Positions 15,847 through 25,105 are shown, counted from the stretch's first letter. The stretch: 64,000 nt of DNA from an uncultured Paenibacillus sp. (GCA_937895345.1 CALAWP010000042.1:1-64000); one strand, 5' to 3'. Notes: a model not told the origin generated them from the sequence alone. Numbers and translations: made by a program.

Positions 15847-16487
15847 TACGCTTCCTTTTCCCGTCTTCTGATCGTATACATGCATTTTTTGCCGCCTTTG
15901 GCGAGGCATTCCGGTCTCGCGACATGCGCATCTAGCAATTCCTCGAACAGCTGCAGCTCGCATTTGCAGGCATGGTCGTACTTGTTGGCGATTTGGGAGA
16001 TCGGGCAATTATGCTCGATCAAGACATATTCGCCGTCGGCGCGGCGTTCCCATTCGGCCATATACCCGTTTTCGTTTTGAATCCGGGCAAGCAGCGACAC
16101 CTTGTCCTCGAAGCTTCTATTTTCCATATATCCCGCATATTTTTTGTACAAGGAGTCTTTACGGCGCTCGAACAGCCGGGCTACCGTCGCCTGGCCGGAT
16201 TCCTGCTCCAGCTCGCTCAGCAAATCGAGGGCGACGGCGTGGTAACGGTTCGGGAACAGCGCCTCGGAGCGTTCGGTCAATTGAAAGACGGCCGTCGGCC
16301 GGCCCATCGGCTGCCGGACGGTCCTGGACGCGACAAAGCCGTCGCGCTCCAGATTGTCGATATGGCGGCGTACCGCCATGGACGTAATGTCGAGCCGTTC
16401 CGTCAGTTCCTTGGCGCTTAATTCTCCGTTCGTCTTGAGAAGATGCAGAATCGTTTCGCGGGTGGACCTATCCTGGTTGCTTTGCAT
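15846..16487 (-). CDS. SufR-like HTH regulator with C-terminal cysteine cluster
   Basis: The 213-aa protein has an N-terminal winged helix (TRETILHLLKTNGELSAKELTERL, then ITSMAVRRHIDNLERDG) and a C-terminal domain with HNCP, C-x1-C and a distal C-x7-C arranged as C-x12-C-x1-C-x17-C-x7-C. Related DeoR/SufR-type regulators bind a [4Fe-4S] cluster or metal through such residues and control Fe-S assembly or stress genes. The spacing differs from cyanobacterial SufR, so the cofactor is inferred. It lies downstream of trhO on the same strand, and a ferredoxin gene is divergent from trhO. Confidence 0.8.
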   Translation of the reverse strand: MQSNQDRSTRETILHLLKTNGELSAKELTERLDITSMAVRRHIDNLERDGFVASRTVRQPMGRPTAVFQLTERSEALFPNRYHAVALDLLSELEQESGQATVARLFERRKDSLYKKYAGYMENRSFEDKVSLLARIQNENGYMAEWERRADGEYVLIEHNCPISQIANKYDHACKCELQLFEELLDAHVARPECLAKGGKKCMYTIRRREKEA

Positions 16488-16533
16488 GGGATTTCACCGC
16501 CTTGTCTCTCAGCTCTCCAGCCCCTTCAGCCGT

Positions 16534-17436
16534 TCATTCGGCCGAGGCCATGTTGACGGCAACGCAGGCGTCGGAGCAATGTCCGCCGTACGCGGTTTCG
16601 CAATCGTCGCAAGTAATGTGCTGCAGATGGCAGGCGTCGTTCGCGCAGTTGATAAAACGGTCGGCAGGTTTTCCGCAATGATGGCAGCGGCCGACGACGA
16701 TGTCTTCGTCGGTATGGTTGATCGGCACGGAAATGCGCTCGTCGAAGACGTAACATTTGCCGTCGAACAAGCGGCCTTGCACATCTTCGTCCTTGCCGTA
16801 GGTGACGATGCCGCCTTCCAGCTGATACACTTCCTGGAAGCCTTCCTTCAGCATAAAGCCGCTTAGCTTCTCGCAGCGAATGCCGCCGGTGCAGTACGTC
16901 AGGATAGGCTTGTCTTTGTATTCGGCCATATTTGCCCGAATCCAATCGGGAAATTCCTTGAAGCTGTCGACCTCCGGACGGATCGCGTTGCGGAAATGGC
17001 CCAAATCGTATTCATAGCCGGTCCGGCCGTCAAGCACGATGACATCGTCCCGCTGCAGCATGTCGTGAAACTGCTTCGGATTCAGCCGTTGCCCGCTGAT
17101 CACATTCGGGTCCAGCTCGTCGTCCACGCGAAACGTCACCAGCTCTTTTTTGTACCGGACGAACATTTTTTTGAAGGCGTGGCCGTCCGTTTCGTCGATT
17201 TTGAACCACAGATCGGCAAACAGCGGATTGTTCCGCATATCCCGCATATAGCGTTCCGCCTGCTCCGCCGTGCCGGACAGCGTGCCGTTGATGCCTTCGT
17301 CGGCGATCAGGATGCGGCCTTTAATGCCGAGCTCCTTGCAATAAGCCAGATGGTCTTGCGCAAACTGCTCGGCATCGGGAATGTTCACAAATTTATAAAA
17401 CAGCAATATCGCGTAGCTAGAAGTTACTTTTTGCAT
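16534..17436 (-). CDS. trhO: tRNA uridine(34) hydroxylase, rhodanese family
   Basis: The 300-aa protein is a TrhO/YbfQ-type enzyme that installs 5-hydroxyuridine at tRNA position 34 in an oxygen-dependent reaction. It has the N-terminal acylphosphatase-like UPF0176 part (GRILIADEGINGTLSG), a rhodanese domain with the active loop YCTGGIRCEK (Cys182, Cys188), and a Cys/His-rich C-terminal tail with CHHCGKP. The ATG at 17436 lies 5 nt after AAGGTGG; the GTG three codons upstream is part of that ribosome binding site. The gene is followed by the SufR-like regulator. Confidence 0.93.
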   Translation of the reverse strand: MQKVTSSYAILLFYKFVNIPDAEQFAQDHLAYCKELGIKGRILIADEGINGTLSGTAEQAERYMRDMRNNPLFADLWFKIDETDGHAFKKMFVRYKKELVTFRVDDELDPNVISGQRLNPKQFHDMLQRDDVIVLDGRTGYEYDLGHFRNAIRPEVDSFKEFPDWIRANMAEYKDKPILTYCTGGIRCEKLSGFMLKEGFQEVYQLEGGIVTYGKDEDVQGRLFDGKCYVFDERISVPINHTDEDIVVGRCHHCGKPADRFINCANDACHLQHITCDDCETAYGGHCSDACVAVNMASAE

Positions 17437-17541
17437 AAAATCCACCTTTTCCGTATAAGAGAAGCTTCAGCGCGTCGGCGCGCCTAAGACTACATATTAC
17501 ACTATTATTTATAAAAAGTATTGTAATCGGTTCGAAAAGTA

Positions 17542-17572
17542 TTGACAAGCGGTAAGTGGTTCCTTCTATATT
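17542..17572 (+). promoter_or_regulatory. Promoter upstream of the ferredoxin gene
   Basis: TTGACA (17542-17547) and TATATT (17567-17572) are separated by 19 bp, somewhat long; CTATAT, one base earlier, gives 18 bp. Confidence 0.55.
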
Positions 17573-17625
17573 ATATACATAAACATATAGAAAGTATAAT
17601 AACAAATTGAAGGGAGCTGCATGGT

Positions 17626-17865
17626 ATGAGTTATGTGATAACGTCTGCCTGCATTGGAGAAAAAGCGGGGGATTGCGTGGCGGTATGCCCCGTCGATTGC
17701 ATCGAAGACGGAGGAGACCAATATTTGATCGATCCCGACATTTGCATCTCTTGCGGCGCATGCGAAGCGAGCTGTCCGGTGTCGGCCATTTACTACATCG
17801 ACGATGTGCCGCAGGGAGAGGAAGCGTATATTCAGAAAGCGGTCGATTTTTTTGCCCAAAAGTAG
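17626..17865 (+). CDS. 7Fe-type ferredoxin ([3Fe-4S][4Fe-4S])
   Basis: The 79-aa electron carrier has a first motif C9-x7-C17-x3-CP with no Cys at the second position (GEKAGDCVAVCP), as in 3Fe-4S sites. The second motif CISCGACEASCP is a canonical 4Fe-4S ligand set. The C-terminal helix is short. A ribosome binding site, GAAGGGAG, precedes the ATG. It stands alone and divergent from trhO. Confidence 0.92.
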   Translation: MSYVITSACIGEKAGDCVAVCPVDCIEDGGDQYLIDPDICISCGACEASCPVSAIYYIDDVPQGEEAYIQKAVDFFAQK

Positions 17866-18056
17866 GCGGGAGATCGGCGCTGCCCTTAACCTTGCGGCAT
17901 GCCGCAAGGAAGGGACCGTACTTCGGAAATAAAACGCCGCCCGTTGAAATCGTTACCATCTTATGCCGGGCAAAGCCCGGTTCGGCATAAAGTCGCCTTC
18001 CCTGTGGAATGCTAAGCGCGCTTGGCAAATATTCCAATGCAGGGAGGGACACGATC

Positions 18057-18446
18057 ATGCATATAAAAACGATAACGGCAGCTATTGCCGCCGCAGCGCT
18101 GTTTGCCGCGATGCTGCTGCCGGTGTATGCCGACAATTCGAAGAGCGGTTCGATGGAAAACTACAGCGGCAAATCGATGGGGCAGACGGTTCCCGACACG
18201 GGCATGAGGGCAACCGACGAAGACCGCGCGACGACGGAAGCGGCCCGTGGGGCGGATCGGGCGCGCAACGTGCTGGATCCCGCTTACGACCTCGACGTAG
18301 ACCGGGACGGCAACACGATGCGGACGGATGCGGGGCGCTTCAGGGCCGCCGCCGCCAACCGGGACGGCGCCGACTGGAGCTGGCTCGGACTGCTGGGGCT
18401 GCTCGGTCTTATCGGATTGCGCAGCCGCAACAACGGCCGCGCCTGA
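18057..18446 (+). CDS. Secreted or membrane-anchored WGxxGxxG-tail protein
   Basis: The 129-aa protein has a signal peptide (residues 1-25, ending PVYADN), a highly charged Asp/Arg/Thr-rich middle, and a C-terminal WSWLGLLGLLGLIGL segment followed by basic RSRNNGR. This tripartite end fits the WGxxGxxG putative sorting signal found in Paenibacillus-type genomes. The ATG at 18057 has AGGGAGG 9 nt upstream. The function is unknown; a dedicated processing protease is not encoded nearby. Confidence 0.75.
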   Translation: MHIKTITAAIAAAALFAAMLLPVYADNSKSGSMENYSGKSMGQTVPDTGMRATDEDRATTEAARGADRARNVLDPAYDLDVDRDGNTMRTDAGRFRAAAANRDGADWSWLGLLGLLGLIGLRSRNNGRA

Positions 18447-18457
18447 CTCAACAAACG

Positions 18458-18493
18458 ATGCCGCTCAGGACCGTTTCCGGCCTTGAGCGGCAT
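18458..18493. terminator. Stem-loop between convergent genes
   Basis: ATGCCGCTCA and TGAGCGGCAT form a 10-bp stem extended by GGACCG-type pairing in the loop. No T-run follows, so it may be a bidirectional or weak terminator. Confidence 0.55.
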
Positions 18494-18546
18494 TGTGCAC
18501 CATTTAGGTTCGCACGATACAAGCGGAGTGAGGAAATCGAACTTAG

Positions 18547-20937
18547 TTACTCCACGATGAGCAGCCGAGGCGAGGTTGCGGCGATCATGCGGGAGGACAA
18601 CCAGGAGCCGAGGGCGGCGGGAACGATCCCGAAGCTCGCGGCTATGGCGATGCCGCTCCAATTCAAGACTAAAGGCAATTCGACGATGCCATAGGAGCCC
18701 AATACGGCTTCCAGAGCGCCGGGCATCAGCCATACGCCGCCGAAGATGCCGAGCAGCGCCCCGATCGCCGCCAGCACGGAAGCGGAGGCGGCCAGGGAGA
18801 CGCGAATGCGGGCGGACGACATGCCGATCGTCTTGTAGACGGCAAAGGTCATGCTGTCCTTGCGAAGCTGAATCCGGCTCGTGCTGTAGACGATAACGGA
18901 AGCGATGCCGATAAAGAGCGCACCCATTAGAATCATGGGAAGGATAAGAAGGCCGACCGCTTCGGTAAAGACGGAATCAAGCAGCTCCCGTTGCGTAACG
19001 ATGGACAATGCCGGCTGGAAGCGGCCGTTATATTCCTCGGCGACGGCATCGGCCTGGCTGCTGTCGTAAAGATTCAAATAGGCTACGGAATACGACGAGT
19101 AGTCCGGATGAACGGCCGTCAAGGCGTCCGCCGTCATGCGGGCGGACATCGACATATTGGCGATCGCTTGATAGACGCCGGTAATGAGCATCTTCTTCGG
19201 CTGACCGAACAGATACACGTCGACGGTATCCCCGGGCCGCTTGCCGAGCGACTTGGCCGCATTGACGCCGACGGCGATTTCGTTGCCGCTCTGCGGATTG
19301 CGTCCTTCCAGCGCGGCGAAGCCCAGCTCGTCGTAGGAGCCGTCCAGCGCCGTCACGTATACGTTCAGCGAAGGCTCGCCGTCCAGAACGCCGATCAGGT
19401 CGCCGCTCCAGCCGAAGGCGGCAACGCGGGTGTCGGCGGCGGCCGCATCGGTCAGCGCTTGCCGGTCGGCCGCCTCAGGCTGCTGTATGGCGATGACGGC
19501 CACATCGGAGTTGTCGTACCCCCAGCGCCCCGCCGAATCCCCGATGGAAGCAATGCTCGTAATGAGTACATAACCGAGCACCAGGCAAGCCGACGTCACC
19601 GCCGCGATGACCGCCGTCAGCAGCGAGGCTCCCGGGCTGCGTCCGATGTGACGGGCGCCGATCGCCGCGCCTGCCGGAAAGCGGTCGAAGCCGAACCACC
19701 CGGACATAGCCGAACCGATTCCCCGGCGAGAGCCGGCCGCTTCCGGCATGCCGTAGCGGATCGCTTGCGCCGGCATAATGGCGCGAGTCCGGCGGGACGC
19801 CCAAAGCACGCTGAGCAGCACCAGAAGCAGGACGGCGGCGCCGACTGCGGCCATGAGACCAGGTTCCCCGATAAAGCCGGATGTCCGGCCGGTTCTCAGA
19901 TAGGACGTCGTCCCCGATACGATTAAGCTCGACACGTACCCGCCTGCGATTAATCCGGGGACGACAGCGGCAACGGCCAGCAGTCCGTATTGCAGCAAGT
20001 AGATGCCGACGATGCGCCGCGCCGACAGGCCAATCGACTTCAGGACGCCGATGATCCGGTACTGCGACAGCACGGAGTCGGATACCGTAAAGCCGATCGA
20101 ATACAAGGCGACGGCAAGCATGATCGCTCCGAGCGCGATCATGAGAAATCCGATCACTTTGCCCATAATCAAATAAAACGATGAAATTTCTTCGAACTGG
20201 GTCGTCGTTTCCAAATAAGGCGAGCCGAGCGCCTGCTCGAACCGCTCCCAATACCGGCTTTGCTCCCCGTAATCGTCGTAGCGAAGCGAAAGCATGTACG
20301 AGCCCGTCCCGTCTTCGGTCTGGGCCGCCGGCAGGACGTCGTAATCGCCGTCGTTCATCCAGATGCGGGTCGTGGTGGAGAACGGCGCCCCGAACGGAAT
20401 ATCCGCCACAATGCCGGATACCCGCATCTCCACTCCCGCATCAAGCTCGAGCTTCAGCTTGTCGCCGATTTCGATGCCGTGCGGGTAGGCGATGGCGGTC
20501 GAAATCCAGACCGTTCCCGGTTCGGGCCGTCCGGTATCCTCTCCTTGGGCGAACGTCAGGCGGTCGACCGGAAACGGGGTTTCGGGCGATTTCATAACAT
20601 ACGCGTACGCATTCGTCAGCGCCGTATCGCCATGCCATACTTTGGAGGCGATCCGGTACGGCATCAGCTCCGATACCTGGACCCCGTCCTGCGACGCCCA
20701 CCAATCATGGACCTGAACCGGATCGTGCAGTCCTTGATCCAGCTGCAGCAGTTGATGGGAGCCGTTGGTGCTCCGATGCATGCCGTAAAACAAATTTTGC
20801 GTTTGGCTGATGACGGAGACAGAGGCGGAAATCATTAAGGCGGACAGCAAAATCATCAGCGCGGTCAAGCCGTTTTGCAGCTTTTTCCGTTTCAGTTGGG
20901 ACAGCGACAGCATCCATACGGCCGGCATGGCGGTCAC
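18547..20937 (-). CDS. ABC transporter permease, FtsX/MacB type
   Basis: The 796-aa permease has an N-terminal TM, a large extracytoplasmic MacB-like periplasmic-core domain, then clusters of TM helices that form two FtsX modules (for example VIGFLMIALGAIMLAVALYS and VGLLILPMILMGALFIGIAS), about eight TMs in all. Such mechanotransducing ABC systems export lipids or peptides or sense antimicrobial peptides. The GTG at 20937 overlaps the ATPase stop by 4 nt; an ATG at 20928 is an alternative with a GGGAG ribosome binding site. It forms one operon with the ATPase. Confidence 0.9.
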   Translation of the reverse strand: MTAMPAVWMLSLSQLKRKKLQNGLTALMILLSALMISASVSVISQTQNLFYGMHRSTNGSHQLLQLDQGLHDPVQVHDWWASQDGVQVSELMPYRIASKVWHGDTALTNAYAYVMKSPETPFPVDRLTFAQGEDTGRPEPGTVWISTAIAYPHGIEIGDKLKLELDAGVEMRVSGIVADIPFGAPFSTTTRIWMNDGDYDVLPAAQTEDGTGSYMLSLRYDDYGEQSRYWERFEQALGSPYLETTTQFEEISSFYLIMGKVIGFLMIALGAIMLAVALYSIGFTVSDSVLSQYRIIGVLKSIGLSARRIVGIYLLQYGLLAVAAVVPGLIAGGYVSSLIVSGTTSYLRTGRTSGFIGEPGLMAAVGAAVLLLVLLSVLWASRRTRAIMPAQAIRYGMPEAAGSRRGIGSAMSGWFGFDRFPAGAAIGARHIGRSPGASLLTAVIAAVTSACLVLGYVLITSIASIGDSAGRWGYDNSDVAVIAIQQPEAADRQALTDAAAADTRVAAFGWSGDLIGVLDGEPSLNVYVTALDGSYDELGFAALEGRNPQSGNEIAVGVNAAKSLGKRPGDTVDVYLFGQPKKMLITGVYQAIANMSMSARMTADALTAVHPDYSSYSVAYLNLYDSSQADAVAEEYNGRFQPALSIVTQRELLDSVFTEAVGLLILPMILMGALFIGIASVIVYSTSRIQLRKDSMTFAVYKTIGMSSARIRVSLAASASVLAAIGALLGIFGGVWLMPGALEAVLGSYGIVELPLVLNWSGIAIAASFGIVPAALGSWLSSRMIAATSPRLLIVE

Positions 20938-21689
20938 TCTCCCGTCACGGCGGCAAAGATCGTTTGCTCGCGCTGCTGAAGCTCGGAAGGATCGTATTTG
21001 CCGAAGCGGAGAATACGTCCGACCTTGCCGTCCCGAATAATGACGAGCCGGTCCGCCCGGCAGGCCGCCTTCATGTCGTGGGTCACCATGACGATCGACT
21101 GGCCCTTGGCGTTCAGTCCGGTCAACAGGTCCATCACCGCGACGCCTTGCTCATAGTTCAGACTGCCGGTCGGCTCGTCCGCAAACAGCAGCCTCGGTTC
21201 GTTCATCAGCGCCCGCGCAATGGCCGCCCGCTGCTGCTGCCCGCCCGACACCTGCGACGGAAGCCGCCGGTGCAGCTCCCCCAGACCTACCGCGGCCAGC
21301 AGCTCCTTGGCTCTGGCGCGGACGGCGGATTTGGGAGCGCCCGCCGCGTAACCGGGCAGCGCGACGTTCTCGAGCAGCGTCAAGTCGGGAACGAGGTGGA
21401 TGCTTTGATAAATATAGCCGATTTCATGCGCCCGGAACCGCGCAAGCTTTCGCTCGTCCGAAAGATCGAGCCGCTCGCCGCGATACCGCACCTCTCCCGC
21501 CGTAGCCTTGTCCAATCCGCTGAGCAAGTAGAGCAGCGTCGACTTGCCGGTGCCGGAATTGCCCATAATGACGGTGAAATCTCCTTCGTAAACGTCCAGG
21601 TTCAAGTTGCGGATGGCATGATGCTGCTCTTTGCCGGTTGAATACGTTTTGCACAAGTTCGATGCCTCTATAATGGCTTGTTGATTCAT
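20934..21689 (-). CDS. ABC transporter ATP-binding protein (MacB/LolD type)
   Basis: The 251-aa ATPase has Walker A GNSGTGKST, Q-loop YQSIHL, signature VSGGQQQRAAIARAL, Walker B LLFADEPTGSL and H-loop VTHD. The ATG at 21689 has GGGAGGA 7 nt upstream. It pairs with the FtsX-type permease (4-nt overlap) and lies 85 bp downstream of a sensor kinase gene on the opposite side of an AT-rich gap, all on the minus strand. Control by that two-component system is likely but inferred. Confidence 0.93.
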   Translation of the reverse strand: MNQQAIIEASNLCKTYSTGKEQHHAIRNLNLDVYEGDFTVIMGNSGTGKSTLLYLLSGLDKATAGEVRYRGERLDLSDERKLARFRAHEIGYIYQSIHLVPDLTLLENVALPGYAAGAPKSAVRARAKELLAAVGLGELHRRLPSQVSGGQQQRAAIARALMNEPRLLFADEPTGSLNYEQGVAVMDLLTGLNAKGQSIVMVTHDMKAACRADRLVIIRDGKVGRILRFGKYDPSELQQREQTIFAAVTGE

Positions 21690-21774
21690 AATCGTCCTCC
21701 CGTTGGCGAAGTTAAGACCAGTATAGAGAGCAAATATGTACCCCTTCTTATGAAATAATGAATAAAAAATGACA

Positions 21775-23241
21775 TCAGCATAGAGGAATCGTAAACGTAA
21801 ACGAGGTGCCCTCGCCTTTGACGCTCCGGAAATAGATTTCCCCGCCGTGAGCTTCCACGATCGATTTGCAAATCGACAGCCCAAGTCCGCTGCCTTCCGC
21901 AGGATGGGCCGCATCGCTCATGTCCGAGCGCCCTTTATAATAGCGGTCGAACAGAAACGGCATGTCGGCCGCATGTATGCCTTCCCCGGTGTCCGATACG
22001 GAGATGAGCAGCTGGGTGTCGTCCTTGTCGACCCGGACCCGTATCGCGTCTCCGGCCTTCGTATGCTTGAGCGCGTTAAAGACAAGATTGCCCGCCACCT
22101 GCTCCAACCGGTTGGCGTCGGCTTTGATCAGCACGTCGGGAGGATTATCGGGACCGTCGTAGCGGACGCCCGCCGAGCGGACGAAATGCTCCAGGGGAGA
22201 GAAGATCCGCTCGAGCAGCCCTTTGCTGTATTGCTCCCGCAGCTCCACCGTAATTTGCCCCAATTCGTTCAACGCATGAAGCAGCAAATCTTCCGTCAAT
22301 CCGGCCATCTTGCGCGTATGGCTGCGCATGACGCGTATATAATCGGCAAGCGTATCGGCGTCCTCGCAGACGCCGTCCGCAATGGCGTCCAAGTAGGCTT
22401 GGACAGCGGCCAGCGGCGTCTTCAGCTCATGGGAAATATTGCTGACCAGCTCCTTCTGCGAGCGGGCGAGACGTTCCCTCCGTTCGTTCAGATGCTTCAG
22501 CTCCAGCCGCAGCATATCCAGCGACGCGTACAGCTCGCCGAGCTCGTCCGGCTGTCCGTACGGCACGGGCTGCGAATAATCGCCTTTCAGCATCGCCTCC
22601 GCCAATCTTTTCATCTCGCCGGCCGGCGTCAGCACGCCGCGCTTCAGCTTGCTTCGCAGCAAGACAACGAGCAGGACGGCAAGGCCGGCGGCGGCGGCGA
22701 GCATCGCGTAAGGAAGCGCCCGGTCGGGGCGGGCCGCGGGTTCGACCGCTTCCGGAGGGAGCGTAAACAGCGCATGGCCCGTCTGCAGGCCGGTCCGGCC
22801 GTCGACGACCGGAAAGGCGATCCGGTATTCGCCGCCAAGCTCCCTCGCCGCATACAAGTCGTAATGCAGCTCCGTGCGCACGTCGATGACGGCGACTTCC
22901 GGCACGTCCGCATCGCCCGCCGGGTAATGGAACGCGACCGTTCCGTCCAGTCTGACGGCGGCGACCCGGATGCGCGCATCCGGACTTAGCGCCGCCAGCC
23001 GCTCCCGCAGGCCGTCGATGCGTTCACCGGCCGCCGCGAGCTCCGGCGCCGCCGCGAGCAGCTCCGCTTCGCTTTCGATGGCCAGCAGCATGCCGCTCAC
23101 GGCCAGCCGCGCCTTGTTGACGGCCAATTGCTTGCCGTCCTCCGCCTTCAGACTGCCGATCAGCGCAAATACGGCGCCGGCGGCCAGCAGCAGCGCCGCT
23201 CCGGCCGCCGCCGTCCACCGATTGATCCATTGCTTCAGCAT
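21775..23241 (-). CDS. Two-component sensor histidine kinase
   Basis: The 488-aa kinase has TM1 (about 11-29), an extracytoplasmic sensor of about 145 residues, TM2 (about 177-196), a HAMP linker, a HisKA box SHELKTPL with His271, and a HATPase domain with NLVFNALKHTK, DTGEGI and GSGLGLSI. The sizeable external domain distinguishes it from the BceS-type intramembrane sensors often linked to FtsX exporters. It lies 15 bp downstream of its response regulator gene. Confidence 0.92.
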   Translation of the reverse strand: MLKQWINRWTAAAGAALLLAAGAVFALIGSLKAEDGKQLAVNKARLAVSGMLLAIESEAELLAAAPELAAAGERIDGLRERLAALSPDARIRVAAVRLDGTVAFHYPAGDADVPEVAVIDVRTELHYDLYAARELGGEYRIAFPVVDGRTGLQTGHALFTLPPEAVEPAARPDRALPYAMLAAAAGLAVLLVVLLRSKLKRGVLTPAGEMKRLAEAMLKGDYSQPVPYGQPDELGELYASLDMLRLELKHLNERRERLARSQKELVSNISHELKTPLAAVQAYLDAIADGVCEDADTLADYIRVMRSHTRKMAGLTEDLLLHALNELGQITVELREQYSKGLLERIFSPLEHFVRSAGVRYDGPDNPPDVLIKADANRLEQVAGNLVFNALKHTKAGDAIRVRVDKDDTQLLISVSDTGEGIHAADMPFLFDRYYKGRSDMSDAAHPAEGSGLGLSICKSIVEAHGGEIYFRSVKGEGTSFTFTIPLC

Positions 23242-23256
23242 CGTTTCTCCTTTCGG

Positions 23257-23961
23257 CTATTCCGCCATGCCCGCAAATTTGTAACCGACGCCCCATACCG
23301 TCTTGATAAATACGGGAGACGACGGATTGGGCTCGAGCTTCTCCCGCAGCCTTTTGACATATACGGTCACCGTGTTGTCGTCGCCGTAATGCTCGTAGCC
23401 CCATACGGCGTCCAGCAGACGGCTTTTGGCAAATACCTGGTTGGGGTGGCTGGCGAGAAAAAAGAGCAATTCGAACTCTTTGGCGGACAGCGGAATTTCT
23501 GTGCCGTTCAGCAAAGTCTGGTAAGCTTTGCGGTTGACGGTCAGCGGCCCTGCCCGGATAATATCGGGATCGTCGGAAGGAACGGCCGCGCCGATGCCGT
23601 CGTGCCTGCGGAAAAAAGCTTGGATTCTCGCGGTGAGCTCGCTCAGCGAAAACGGCTTGGTCATATAATCGTCGGCGCCGAAGCCGAGGCCGAGCACTTT
23701 GTCCGTGTCGCTGCCCCTTGCGCTCAAGATAAGAATCGGCACCCGGCTCGTGTCGCGTATGCGGCGGCACAGCTCGATGCCGTCGACGTCGGGCAGCATG
23801 AGGTCCAGAATGACGTAATCCGGCTGCAGACTCGTCATCAGCCGGATGCCTTCCTCGCCGGTGCCGGCGGTATCGGCGAGGAAGCCGTGCTTCGTCAAAT
23901 AATCTTTCAGAATGCGGGAGATGTCTTGTTCGTCCTCGATAATAAGAATGCGTTTGCTCAT
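23257..23961 (-). CDS. OmpR/PhoB-family response regulator
   Basis: The 234-aa regulator has a receiver domain with phosphoacceptor Asp53 (VILDLMLPD) and acidic pocket EDE near residue 10, plus Lys in TKPFSLSEL. A winged-helix DNA-binding domain follows (LLFFLASHPNQVFAKSRLLDAVWG, TVYVKRLREKLE). The ATG at 23961 follows AGGAGA at 8 nt; an upstream in-frame Met lacks a ribosome binding site. It is the first gene of the rr-hk pair, and its likely targets include the ABC genes downstream. Confidence 0.93.
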   Translation of the reverse strand: MSKRILIIEDEQDISRILKDYLTKHGFLADTAGTGEEGIRLMTSLQPDYVILDLMLPDVDGIELCRRIRDTSRVPILILSARGSDTDKVLGLGFGADDYMTKPFSLSELTARIQAFFRRHDGIGAAVPSDDPDIIRAGPLTVNRKAYQTLLNGTEIPLSAKEFELLFFLASHPNQVFAKSRLLDAVWGYEHYGDDNTVTVYVKRLREKLEPNPSSPVFIKTVWGVGYKFAGMAE

Positions 23962-24078
23962 CGGATATTCTCCTGACCGGGTAGTGGAAATATGTGCTAC
24001 GACCAAGTATAGAGCCTATCGGCGGAGCAGACAAGAAACGACAGCCGCGCCCTTCGATCGGATTTTCGCAAAGAAGGC

Positions 24079-24123
24079 TTTACAATACCACAATTCTAGT
24101 GTACTATTCAACTATAACACTAG
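24079..24123 (+). promoter_or_regulatory. Promoter with YtrA-type operator
   Basis: TTTACA (24079-24084) and TACTAT (24102-24107) are spaced 17 bp. A perfect 7-bp dyad, CTAGTGT (24096-24102) and ACACTAG (24117-24123), overlaps the -10. The layout fits repression by the YtrA-like GntR protein encoded in the operon. Confidence 0.75.
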
Positions 24124-24142
24124 TACAAAAAGGAGCTGCGAT

Positions 24143-25105
24143 ATGGGAAAAGGAGCGCAAGAAACCGTGCTTCGGCTGGAAGGCGTGACGAAAAGGATCG
24201 GGGGCAAGGCAATCGTCAACGACTTGTCGTTCGAACTGAAGAAGGGGGAGATCGTCGGTTTGCTCGGGCCGAACGGAGCGGGCAAGACGACGACGATCCG
24301 AATGATCGTCGGGCTGATCAAGATGACGGAGGGCGACATTACCGTCGGCGGAGCCAGCGTCCGCAAAGATTTCGAGAACGCGATCCGTCATGTCGGAGGC
24401 ATTATAGAAAATCCGGAGTTTTATCCGTACATGACCGGCCTGGACAATTTGAAGCAATACCAGCGCATGTCGGACGGGGTGACGGACAGCCGGGTCCGGG
24501 AGGCGGCGGAGCTCGTCGGGCTTCAACATGCGCTGGGGAAGAAGGTCAAGACGTATTCGCTCGGCATGCGCCAGCGGCTCGGCATTGCGCAAGCGCTGCT
24601 GCACAAGCCTTCCGTGCTAATTCTGGATGAGCCGACCAACGGCCTCGATCCGGCGGGCATTCGGGAAATGAGGGACTATATGAAGCATGTCGCGGAACGG
24701 GAGGGCATCGCCATTCTCGTCTCGAGCCACCTGCTCTCCGAGATGGAGCTTATGTGCAGCCGCGTCGTCGTCATTCAGGAGGGCAAGCTGGTGACGGTGC
24801 GCGCCATCGGCGAGGGCGCCGGCCATCCGGACGGAGCCGGCGCAGGCGAAGGCATCGTTACGGTGTCGATACAGGTAAGCGATCCCGAACGGGCATTGGC
24901 CGCCGTATCCGCCATGGAGGGAATACGGTCGGCGAATCGGCAAGGCGATGCCGGCCGGCTGTCGGTGACGCTGCCCCACGAGCGGATTCCATCGGTCATC
25001 CAGCTGCTGGGCGGCGAAGGCATCGGCGTATACCGCGTCGAGGAAATCAAGGCGTCGCTGGAGGAAGAATTTATGAAATGGACGGGAGGCAACCGCATTG
25101 CATAA
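24143..25105 (+). CDS. ABC transporter ATP-binding protein (BcrA/bacitracin-type)
   Basis: The 320-aa ATPase has Walker A GPNGAGKTT, a signature region YSLGMRQRLGIAQAL (LGMRQ instead of SGGQ, usual for BcrA-type proteins), Walker B LILDEPTNGLDP and SSHLL. A C-terminal regulatory extension of about 90 residues follows. AAAGGAG precedes the ATG at 24143 by 7 nt. It is the first gene of a five-gene operon under the palindromic operator and pairs with the permease that overlaps it. Confidence 0.92.
   Translation: MGKGAQETVLRLEGVTKRIGGKAIVNDLSFELKKGEIVGLLGPNGAGKTTTIRMIVGLIKMTEGDITVGGASVRKDFENAIRHVGGIIENPEFYPYMTGLDNLKQYQRMSDGVTDSRVREAAELVGLQHALGKKVKTYSLGMRQRLGIAQALLHKPSVLILDEPTNGLDPAGIREMRDYMKHVAEREGIAILVSSHLLSEMELMCSRVVVIQEGKLVTVRAIGEGAGHPDGAGAGEGIVTVSIQVSDPERALAAVSAMEGIRSANRQGDAGRLSVTLPHERIPSVIQLLGGEGIGVYRVEEIKASLEEEFMKWTGGNRIA

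Noticed and set aside
18547..23961. A BceRS-BceAB bacitracin module
   Set aside because: The kinase has a large extracytoplasmic domain and the permease is about 800 aa with a MacB-like core, not the BceB layout.
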